Shown: in pieces, positions 5,821 to 10,358 of the stretch | How the letters are laid out: each line of letters starts with the position of its first letter | How positions within the stretch are numbered: the first letter of the stretch is position 1 | Position numbers and translations under genes: made by a program | Notes under the pieces: model-generated | Told to the model about the DNA's origin: nothing | Database searches by the model: none | What the model saw: the letters and a program-made list of their open reading frames with translations, nothing else | Assembly (NCBI GenBank): GCA_900548895.1 | Contig: URLZ01000055.1 | Coordinates: forward strand, 1-10,358 | Direction: 5' to 3' | Length of the DNA: 10,358 nt | Origin: an uncultured Akkermansia sp. | GTDB lineage: Bacteria > Verrucomicrobiota > Verrucomicrobiia > Verrucomicrobiales > Akkermansiaceae

Positions 5821-6672
5821 ATGTCCCCGGACACTCAGGACAACACCGCCGCCCCCTGCCTCGAAGGGCTGACCCCGCCGGGGCTGGCTGCACCCTTTGA
5901 AGGCCCCTGCCGCTGGCTCATCTCGCTGGACTACGACGGCACCCTGCGGGCCGAGAGCGGCAGCCCCGTGCCGCGCGACTTTCAGCAGCTCATGAGCCGA
6001 TGGCGCCCGCTGGGCGTGCGCTGGGGCATCAACACCGGGAGGGCCCTCCCGTTGCTCATCCGCGAGCTGCAGGAGTGCTGCCCCGTCATGCCCGACTTCA
6101 TCTGCACCTGCGAGCGCTACTCCTACTGGCAAAACGGCGACGGCATCCTGCGCCCCGCCACCGAGCTCAACGAGCAGACCACGCGCGCCAACCTCGCCCT
6201 GCGCCGGCGCATGGCCCCGCAGCTGCACCGCGAGCTCGACCGCCTCCTGCACCGCCACCCCGAGATCGAGTGGAGGCTCGACCCGGCCGATCCCCTGAGC
6301 ATCATCACCCCCGACGCCGACACCATGGAGCGCCTCATCCCCCTGCTGCGCCCCATCGAGAGCGAGTTCCCGGGCGCGAGCACCCAGCGAGCCGGTCGCT
6401 TCGTGCGCTTCTGCGACGCGCGCTACCACAAGGGTACCGCCCTGGCCAACGTCGCCGCCGCCTGGAACGTCCGCCCCGAGCAGCTCGTCATCATCGGCGA
6501 CGGCCACAACGACCTCGACGCCTTCTGCCACTTCCCCGGCGCCTTCTGCGCCGCCCCGAGCGCCGCGCATCCCGACATCCGCGCCTACCTCAGCCGACAC
6601 GGCGGCTACCTCTCCGCCAGCCCCGGCGTCATGGAGGCCCTGCAACACTGGGCCGCCCGGCACCTCTCCTGA
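5821..6672 (+). CDS. HAD-superfamily phosphatase (Cof / sugar-phosphatase type)
   Basis: Predicted cytosolic Mg-dependent phosphatase of the HAD superfamily, 283 residues, C2-capped (IIB) type. The four catalytic motifs are present: SLDYDGTL (35-42, nucleophile Asp37 and acid Asp39), NTGR (71-74), the lysine of HKGTAL (Lys204), and IIGDGHNDLDAF (224-235, metal-binding Asp227 and Asp231). Residues about 80-200 would be the cap that chooses the substrate. Relatives hydrolyse sugar phosphates, mannosyl-phosphoglycerate, sucrose phosphate or nucleotide-type compounds, and the sequence alone does not decide among these. The N-terminal ~28 residues before the first strand are longer than usual and look unstructured. 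hisG downstream has its own promoter, so a shared pathway with histidine synthesis is not indicated. No Shine-Dalgarno precedes the ATG. Confidence 0.88.
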   Translation: MSPDTQDNTAAPCLEGLTPPGLAAPFEGPCRWLISLDYDGTLRAESGSPVPRDFQQLMSRWRPLGVRWGINTGRALPLLIRELQECCPVMPDFICTCERYSYWQNGDGILRPATELNEQTTRANLALRRRMAPQLHRELDRLLHRHPEIEWRLDPADPLSIITPDADTMERLIPLLRPIESEFPGASTQRAGRFVRFCDARYHKGTALANVAAAWNVRPEQLVIIGDGHNDLDAFCHFPGAFCAAPSAAHPDIRAYLSRHGGYLSASPGVMEALQHWAARHLS

Positions 6673-6937
6673 GCCCTCCAGCCCTCCTCGCCTCTGCCCG
6701 GCCCCGGCGCCATCCGGCTCGCGGCACCGCGCCCCGGCCCGCGCTTCACCCTGCACGACGCGAGTCGCCCGACGCGCCCCTCATCGCATCCCGCATCGCT
6801 CCCCAACTCCTCCGCCCCTCAGCCCCGTCCGCCCCCTCCGTCCCCCTCCGGCAGCTTCGATGCACCCTCCGCGGCGGGCGCAGACGAGCGCCCTGCGCCC
6901 GCCATCACAAAAAAATCAGCACCCAAACGCTTTCGGC
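6673..6937. other. Pyrimidine-rich intergenic region upstream of hisG
   Basis: No gene is seen. The plus strand is strongly C-rich with few G or A between about 6780 and 6870, then a perfect 10-bp hairpin (6873-6903), then AT-richer DNA leading into the hisG promoter. Frames open here translate to low-complexity Pro/Arg sequence and are not convincing. Confidence 0.45.
6873..6903. repeat. Perfect 10-bp GC hairpin upstream of the hisG promoter
   Basis: GGCGGGCGCA (6873-6882) and TGCGCCCGCC (6894-6903) pair perfectly around an 11-base loop. A second pairing of GGGCGC (6876-6881) with GCGCCC (6888-6893) is possible, so two folds compete. On the plus strand it is followed by an A-run rather than a T-run, so ordinary intrinsic termination is unlikely. 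It may end the phosphatase transcript by another route or insulate hisG. Confidence 0.45.
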
Positions 6938-6966
6938 TTGACAATTTCGTGAAAAGATAGTTACAT
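6938..6966 (+). promoter_or_regulatory. Promoter of hisG, nearly leaderless
   Basis: A perfect -35 box TTGACA (6938-6943) is followed after 17 bases by TTACAT (6961-6966), a poor -10 that the strong -35 may compensate for. The hisG ATG begins 11 bases after the -10, so the leader would be about 4-6 bases. No transcription attenuator or his leader peptide would fit between this promoter and hisG. Confidence 0.65.
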
Positions 6967-6977
6967 AGCTGCCCGCT

Positions 6978-7853
6978 ATGTCAAACAAGCTCAAACTTGC
7001 ACTGCCGAAGGGCAGCCTTCAGGATGCGACGGTCGATCTCTTCCGCAAGGCCGGCTTCAACATTGTTGTTTCAAGCCGCAGCTACAAGCCGACCTGCGAC
7101 GACGATTCCCTCGAACTTTACCTCATTCGCGCTCAGGAAATCGGTCGCTACGTGCATCAGGGCTTCATCGACGCCGGCATCACCGGCCGCGACTGGATCT
7201 ATGAGAACCGCGCCGATGTCGACGTGCTCACCGACCTCCAGTACTCCAAGGCTACCAGCAAGCCCACGCGCTGGGTGCTCATCGTGCCGGAGAACAGCCC
7301 CATCCAGACCGTGCAGGACATGGAGGGCAAGCGCATCGCCACGGAAGGCGTCGGCATCACCGAGCGCTGGCTCGCCGAGAAGGGCGTGAAGGCTCAGGTT
7401 GAGTTCTCCTGGGGCGCCACCGAGGTCAAGGTCCCCGATCTCGTCGACGCCATCGTCGACATCACCGAGACCGGCTCCTCCATCCGCGCCAACAAGCTTC
7501 GCATCGTCGACACCCTGCTCACCTCTTACCCGCAGTTCATCGCCAACAAGGATTCGATGAAGGACGACTGGAAGCGCCAGAAGCTCCAGCACATCGTCAT
7601 GATGCTGCGCGGCGCCCTCGAGGCTCGCGGCAAGGTCGGCCTCAAGATGAACCTGCCGAAGGACAAGCTCTCCGCCCTCGTCGAATCCCTTCCCTCGCTG
7701 CGTCGCCCGACCGTGTCGCCGCTGACCGAGGACGGCTGGGTGGCCGTTGAGACCGTCATCGACGAATCCGTTGCGCGTGAGATCATCCCGCAGCTCAAGG
7801 AGATGGGCGCCGAGGGCATCATCGAGTATCCCCTCAACAAGCTCGTCTACTAA
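6978..7853 (+). CDS. hisG: ATP phosphoribosyltransferase, long form
   Basis: Catalyses the first step of histidine biosynthesis, joining ATP and PRPP to phosphoribosyl-ATP in the cytosol. At 291 residues it is the long form, which carries its own C-terminal ACT-like regulatory domain (about 217-291) for histidine feedback and does not need HisZ. Visible hallmarks are [21 protein letters not shown] (5-25, KGSL substrate loop), [10 protein letters not shown] (65-74), TRWVLIVPE (97-105), [15 protein letters not shown] (118-132) and the PRPP-binding stretch [19 protein letters not shown] (154-172). No other his gene is in the window. It has its own promoter and an extremely short predicted leader, so control is more likely by feedback than by attenuation. 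The 34-residue ribosomal-type gene follows after 48 bases with no terminator between. Confidence 0.97.
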   Translation: MSNKLKLALPKGSLQDATVDLFRKAGFNIVVSSRSYKPTCDDDSLELYLIRAQEIGRYVHQGFIDAGITGRDWIYENRADVDVLTDLQYSKATSKPTRWVLIVPENSPIQTVQDMEGKRIATEGVGITERWLAEKGVKAQVEFSWGATEVKVPDLVDAIVDITETGSSIRANKLRIVDTLLTSYPQFIANKDSMKDDWKRQKLQHIVMMLRGALEARGKVGLKMNLPKDKLSALVESLPSLRRPTVSPLTEDGWVAVETVIDESVAREIIPQLKEMGAEGIIEYPLNKLVY

Positions 7854-7901
7854 TCACTCCCCTCTCCCCATCGAGAACAACAAACGAAATCATAAACCAT
7901 T

Positions 7902-8006
7902 ATGGGATCGCTTAAAAAGAGACGTAAGGCCAAGATCAACAAGCACAAGCGCAGCAAGCGCATGCGCCAGAACCGCCACAAGAAGCGTTTGCGTTACAAG
8001 TCCTAA
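7902..8006 (+). CDS. 34-residue COX24/AURKAIP1 (mS38-like) basic ribosomal-type protein
   Basis: A very short gene of 34 codons plus TAA. The product begins MGSLKKRRKAKINKHKRSKR and continues MRQNRHKKRLRYKS; about 60% of residues are Lys, Arg or His. The pattern KKRRKAKINKHKRSKRMRQNRHKKR fits the COX24/AURKAIP1 domain, known from mitochondrial small-subunit protein mS38 and from tiny bacterial proteins in several phyla. In mycobacteria a comparable short basic protein (bS22) is a real ribosomal protein. A role bound to 16S rRNA of the 30S subunit is therefore inferred. Codon choice is AAG/CGC-rich and the stop is TAA, as in hisG. No Shine-Dalgarno; the leader is A-rich. It is probably co-transcribed with hisG, 48 bases upstream, and is followed by a strong terminator. 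Confidence 0.9.
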   Translation: MGSLKKRRKAKINKHKRSKRMRQNRHKKRLRYKS

Positions 8007-8049
8007 GCTGCGCGCTTAGGCCTCGTCCCGCAAGCGACGATGCATCTTC

Positions 8050-8085
8050 ACGGCACTGCCCCGCCCCCGGGAGCAGTGCCGTTTT
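8050..8085 (+). terminator. Intrinsic terminator after hisG and the 34-residue gene
   Basis: ACGGCACTGC (8050-8059) pairs perfectly with GCAGTGCCGT (8073-8082), and inner CCC/GGG pairs can extend the stem past one bulged A. TTTT (8082-8085) follows. It lies 43 bases after the TAA of the 34-codon gene and before the coaB promoter, separating the two units. Confidence 0.8.
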
Positions 8086-8126
8086 GGCATGCAGGGGCAA
8101 GCCCCGCCCGCGCGCGTGCAAAACAC

Positions 8127-8155
8127 TTGCCAGAGCAGCGCCCCTGTGCTACAGT
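8127..8155 (+). promoter_or_regulatory. Promoter of coaB-rsgA, predicted leaderless
   Basis: TTGCCA (8127-8132) and TACAGT (8150-8155) are separated by exactly 17 bases. The coaB ATG starts just seven bases after the last base of the -10 box, which is where transcription itself normally begins. The mRNA is therefore predicted to start at or next to the A of the ATG. The -35 box is identical to those of the tRNA-Phe and tRNA-Leu promoters. Confidence 0.75.
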
Positions 8156-8161
8156 GAGCCC

Positions 8162-8794
8162 ATGAAGTTTCTCATCACGGCCGGGCCCACGCGCGAAGCC
8201 CTCGACCCCGCGCGCTACATCACCAACCGCTCCTCCGGCCGCATGGGCTACGCCCTGGCCGGGGCCGCCCGGCACGAAGGCCACGAGGTGCTGCTCATCT
8301 CGGGCCCCACGTCTCTGGACGTCCCGGCCGGCGTTGACTTCGTGAACGTCGAGAGCGCGCAGGACATGTACGACGCCGTGCGCGATTTCTGCCGCAGCGT
8401 CGACGTCGCCATCCTCTGCGCCGCCGTCGCGGACTACCGCCCCGTCTCCTTCAGCGAGCAGAAGATCAAAAAGGGAGACGGCCGCATCACCATCGAGCTC
8501 GAGAAAACCCCCGACATCCTCGGCAGCATGCGCGAAAGCTTCGGCTTTGAGGGCACGCTCATCGGCTTCGCCGCCGAGACGCAGAACCTGCTCAGCTACG
8601 GCCGCGACAAGCTTCAGCGCAAGCGCTGCGACATGATCGTCGCCAACGACATCTCGCGGCCCGACATCGGCTTTGACAGCCCGGAGAACGAAGTAACGCT
8701 CATCCTGCCCGACCGCGAGATTCCGCTGGCCAAAGACAGCAAAGAGCACATCGCCCTGCACATCATCGAACACGCCGTCCGCCTGCGCTCATGA
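8162..8794 (+). CDS. coaB: Phosphopantothenate-cysteine ligase, stand-alone CoaB
   Basis: Joins 4'-phosphopantothenate to cysteine with a nucleotide triphosphate in coenzyme A synthesis. The 210-residue product equals only the CoaB half of the common CoaBC fusion; the decarboxylase (CoaC) must be encoded elsewhere. Motifs seen: LITAGPTREALDPARYITNR (4-23, with Asn22 in the position of the conserved Asn of NRSSG), CAAVADYRP (86-94), KIKK (101-104, the conserved lysine motif), IGFAAET (134-140) and the ANDIS stretch (161-165). The start at 8162 puts the first beta-strand right at the N-terminus and matches the promoter, with the mRNA predicted to begin at the ATG; an earlier in-frame start would lie upstream of or inside the promoter. 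The stop overlaps the rsgA start by four bases (ATGA), indicating translational coupling. Confidence 0.95.
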   Translation: MKFLITAGPTREALDPARYITNRSSGRMGYALAGAARHEGHEVLLISGPTSLDVPAGVDFVNVESAQDMYDAVRDFCRSVDVAILCAAVADYRPVSFSEQKIKKGDGRITIELEKTPDILGSMRESFGFEGTLIGFAAETQNLLSYGRDKLQRKRCDMIVANDISRPDIGFDSPENEVTLILPDREIPLAKDSKEHIALHIIEHAVRLRS

Positions 8795-9906
8795 CCGCCG
8801 TCACCCTCGACATTCTCGGCTGGAACGAGCGCCTCGCCGAGGCCTGCCGCGCCCTCGGCCACCCGGACTGGTACCCTGCGCGCATCATCCGCGAGACCAA
8901 GATCAACTTCACCGTCATCGCCGAAGGCCGGGGCGACCACGAGGTCGTCCTCAGCGGCAAACTCTGGCACGACGCCGCCACCGATGCCGACCTGCCCACC
9001 GTCGGCGACTGGGTAGCCGTCGACCCCGGGCAAGGCACCGACCTGCCCGTCATCCGCGCCCTGCTGCCCCGCAGCAACCGCTTCTCGCGCAAAGCTCCCG
9101 GCCGCAGCAGCGCCGAGCAAGTCATCGGCGCGAACATCGACGTCGTCATCGTCGTCACCGACCCGGGCAGCGACTACAACCTGCGCCGACTGGAGCGCTA
9201 CCTCACCCTCATCCGCAAGAGCGGCGCACGCCCCGTCATCCTCATCAACAAGGCCGACACCGCAGACGCCGCCACCCTGCAGCAGCAGTGCCGGGAGGTC
9301 GCCGCGCTCGGCGCCGAGGTCTACCCCATCAGCGCCGCCCGCCGCCAGGGCTACCCCGAGCTGCTGCGCCGCATCCCGCAGGGAACGACCATCACCCTCG
9401 TCGGCTCCTCGGGCGTCGGCAAGAGCACCCTCGTCAACTCGCTGCTCGGCGGCGACTGGCAAGAGACGGGCAGCGTCAACAGCGTCACCGGCAAAGGGCG
9501 CCACACCACCGTCGCGCGCGAACTCATCGTGCTGCCCGGCGGCGGCATCCTCATCGACAACCCGGGCATGCGAGAAATCCACATGTGGACGGACGCCGCC
9601 ACCCTGCGCGCCGAGTTCGCTGACCTCACCGCCCTCGCCGCCACCTGCCGCTTTGCCGACTGCTCGCACCGCAAAGACGCCGGCTGCGCCATCCGCGCGG
9701 CGCTGGAAAGCGGGCAGCTCTCGCCCGAGCGCTACGAGCACTTCCTCAACCTCGATGCCGAGATTGAGGCTCTGGAGCAGCGCGCGGAAAAGCGCCGCAT
9801 GAACCTCGAGCGCGTCACGCGCCGCGAGATCCGCAACACCCTGCGCAACCGGCAAGACCGCGAAGAGCACCGCGACAACCTTCACCCGCACCGCAAGCGC
9901 TACTGA
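8791..9906 (+). CDS. rsgA: Ribosome small-subunit-dependent GTPase A
   Basis: A circularly permuted GTPase that checks late 30S maturation and is released when it hydrolyses GTP. The 371-residue product shows an OB-fold region (about 30-100), then G motifs in permuted order: G4 INKAD (152-156), G1 GSSGVGKSTLVN (205-216), the GKGRHTT switch (234-240) with the catalytic His238, and G3 DNPGM (256-260). A zinc site follows: Cys296, Cys301, His303 and Cys309, the C-x4-C-x-H-x5-C pattern of the family. The last ~45 residues are a charged, Arg-rich helix-and-tail extension that may contact rRNA. The ATG overlaps the coaB stop, so translation is probably coupled and no leader exists. A tandem repeat begins 11 bases after the stop. 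Confidence 0.97.
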   Translation: MTAVTLDILGWNERLAEACRALGHPDWYPARIIRETKINFTVIAEGRGDHEVVLSGKLWHDAATDADLPTVGDWVAVDPGQGTDLPVIRALLPRSNRFSRKAPGRSSAEQVIGANIDVVIVVTDPGSDYNLRRLERYLTLIRKSGARPVILINKADTADAATLQQQCREVAALGAEVYPISAARRQGYPELLRRIPQGTTITLVGSSGVGKSTLVNSLLGGDWQETGSVNSVTGKGRHTTVARELIVLPGGGILIDNPGMREIHMWTDAATLRAEFADLTALAATCRFADCSHRKDAGCAIRAALESGQLSPERYEHFLNLDAEIEALEQRAEKRRMNLERVTRREIRNTLRNRQDREEHRDNLHPHRKRY

Positions 9907-9916
9907 GCCGACCGCG

Positions 9917-9991
9917 CCGCTCACTCGACAACCGCTCACTCGACAACCGCTCACTCGACAACCGCTCGCCCGACAACCGCTCGCCCGACAA
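9917..9991. repeat. 15-bp tandem repeat, five perfect-length units, downstream of rsgA
   Basis: Units start at 9917, 9932, 9947, 9962 and 9977. The first three read CCGCTCACTCGACAA and the last two CCGCTCGCCCGACAA, so two variants differ at two positions. A degraded partial copy (CCGCACTCGCCCGAC) follows near 9998. The array begins 11 bases after the rsgA stop codon, outside any convincing gene. Because 15 is a multiple of three, reading frames stay open through it and give artificial repeat peptides. It is a likely site of length variation between strains. Confidence 0.9.
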
Positions 9992-9999
9992 GGAGGCCC

Positions 10000-10055
10000 G
10001 CACTCGCCCGACGGCGAGCGGACGGCGGGCAGAGTGCCGCGAGCTCACCCTTTTC
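10000..10055 (+). terminator. Candidate terminator of coaB-rsgA
   Basis: GCACTCGCCCG (10000-10010) pairs with CGGGC-A-GAGTGC (10026-10037), 11 bp with one bulged A. A smaller fold, CTCGCC/GGCGAG with loop CGAC (10003-10018), competes with it. CCCTTTT follows only 11-17 bases later, so termination is plausible but not canonical. It lies between the tandem repeat and the tRNA-Leu promoter. Confidence 0.4.
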
Positions 10056-10058
10056 TCC

Positions 10059-10087
10059 TTGCCAAGCCCCGCCGAATATGCTTGAAT
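10059..10087 (+). promoter_or_regulatory. Promoter of tRNA-Leu
   Basis: TTGCCA (10059-10064) is followed after 17 bases by TTGAAT (10082-10087), preceded by TGC, an extended -10 element. The predicted start near 10094 is about 8 bases before the mature tRNA. Confidence 0.65.
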
Positions 10088-10101
10088 ATCCCCGCGCGCA
10101 A

Positions 10102-10184
10102 GCCACAGTGGCGGAATGGTAGACGCAGGAGACTTAAAATCTCCCGGCAGTTATGCCGTACGGGTTCGAGTCCCGTCTGTGGTA
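10102..10184 (+). tRNA. tRNA-Leu (anticodon UAA)
   Basis: An 83-base class II tRNA: acceptor GCCACAG/CTGTGGT (the first pair is a G:U wobble), D arm from GCGGAATGGTAGACGC, anticodon stem GGAGA/TCTCC with loop CTTAAAA (anticodon TAA), a long variable arm CGGCA-GTTA-TGCCG, and T arm ACGGG-TTCGAGT-CCCGT. The discriminator is A at 10184. CCA is not encoded. It has its own promoter and is closed by a strong terminator nine bases later. Confidence 0.96.
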
Positions 10185-10192
10185 TCCCGAGG

Positions 10193-10224
10193 GCAATCGC
10201 ACTCTGCGATTGCTCTTTCTTTTT
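10193..10224 (+). terminator. Intrinsic terminator of tRNA-Leu
   Basis: GCAATCGCA (10193-10201) and TGCGATTGC (10205-10213) form a perfect 9-bp stem with a 3-base loop, followed by a T-rich tail TTTCTTTTT (10216-10224). It is the cleanest rho-independent terminator in the window. Confidence 0.9.
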
Positions 10225-10256
10225 CAGTGCTTCACGCGTATTACACTTGCATCAGA

Positions 10257-10300
10257 GGCAACGCTCGGTTGCAACTTTCATGGCAACTCCGATTGCAACT
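10257..10300. repeat. Imperfect ~20-bp direct repeat beyond tRNA-Leu
   Basis: GGCAACGCTCGGTTGCAACT (10257-10276) is echoed by GGCAACTCCGATTGCAACT (10282-10300), with five bases between. Each copy also has a small internal inverted repeat (GCAA...TTGC). GC content from 10225 to the end is about 53% by hand count, below that of the neighbouring genes. Paired short repeats just past a tRNA are seen at some integrase sites, but no integrase is visible, so the meaning is open. Confidence 0.4.
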
Positions 10301-10358
10301 AAATGGGTCAAGCGCAAAGTGTGTGGAAACCGCCCGTTGAGCCACCTAGAGTACCGCC
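10280..10358 (+). CDS. Possible N-terminus of an unidentified gene running off the window
   Basis: From the ATG at 10280 a frame stays open for 26 codons to the window edge (MATPIATKWVKRKVCGNRPL...). I recognise no family. It overlaps the second copy of the direct repeat, has no Shine-Dalgarno (also true of the real genes here) and no clear promoter of its own after the tRNA-Leu terminator. The frame is also open upstream of the ATG, so the start is uncertain. Chance openness over this length is quite possible. Confidence 0.2.
   Translation, partial: MATPIATKWVKRKVCGNRPLSHLEYR

Noticed and set aside
5788..6756. Minus-strand frame of 322 codons opposite the phosphatase
   Set aside because: Ala/Gly/Val-rich shadow; the plus strand has all four HAD motifs.
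8614..9954. Minus-strand frame of 446 codons opposite rsgA
   Set aside because: Shadow of rsgA and the tandem repeat; its N-terminal repeat peptide arises only because the 15-bp unit keeps the frame open.
9917..9991. The tandem repeat as a CRISPR array
   Set aside because: Units are 15 bp and directly abutting, with no unique spacers.
10116..10340. Plus-strand 74-codon frame starting inside tRNA-Leu
   Set aside because: It begins within the tRNA and passes through its terminator; no domain and no plausible start.

Overview
The window is a GC-rich, mostly forward-strand housekeeping stretch of a bacterial chromosome. The best guess at the organism is a member of the Verrucomicrobiota or a close PVC-group relative. 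The grounds are a 34-residue COX24/AURKAIP1 (mS38-like) basic protein, a bactofilin beside frr, a long-form hisG outside any his operon, a stand-alone coaB, an OmpA-type envelope protein implying a diderm cell, and the absence of Shine-Dalgarno sequences in front of the genes. This placement is inference and is only moderately secure.

Layout. Positions 1-470 hold no convincing gene; the AT-rich left edge carries a perfect palindrome inside a possible minus-strand promoter that fires out of the window. Positions 471-724 are a minus-strand tRNA pair, tRNA-Phe(GAA) then tRNA-Pro(UGG), behind a good promoter. After a 350-base leader comes the plus-strand cluster pyrH, frr, bactofilin (1075-2919), closed by a large hairpin. 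Next is an envelope pair: a membrane-anchored alpha/beta-hydrolase-like protein whose nucleophile position appears to be glycine (3089-4210), and an OmpA-domain protein with an N-terminal membrane anchor, a long acidic/proline linker and a Ser/Arg-rich tail (4253-5581). A HAD-family phosphatase (5821-6672) follows. hisG and the 34-residue ribosomal-type protein form a two-gene unit (6978-8006) closed by a strong terminator. coaB and rsgA overlap by four bases (8162-9906) and are followed by a 15-bp tandem repeat. The window ends with tRNA-Leu(UAA), its terminator, and a lower-GC edge with a near-repeat and an open frame that runs off the end.

How it fits together. Most genes serve translation or core metabolism: UMP supply (PyrH), ribosome recycling (Frr), 30S maturation (RsgA), a small-subunit-type basic protein, three tRNAs, histidine (HisG) and coenzyme A synthesis (CoaB). 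Bactofilin, the OmpA-domain protein and the hydrolase-like protein belong to the cell envelope or cytoskeleton.

The most interesting signal is regulatory rather than a new gene system. Five promoters share a TTG-type -35 box and an exact 17-bp spacer. For coaB, hisG and the hydrolase-like gene the -10 box lies only 6 to 11 bases from the ATG, which predicts leaderless or almost leaderless mRNAs. I see no defence system, CRISPR array, insertion sequence or biosynthetic cluster.
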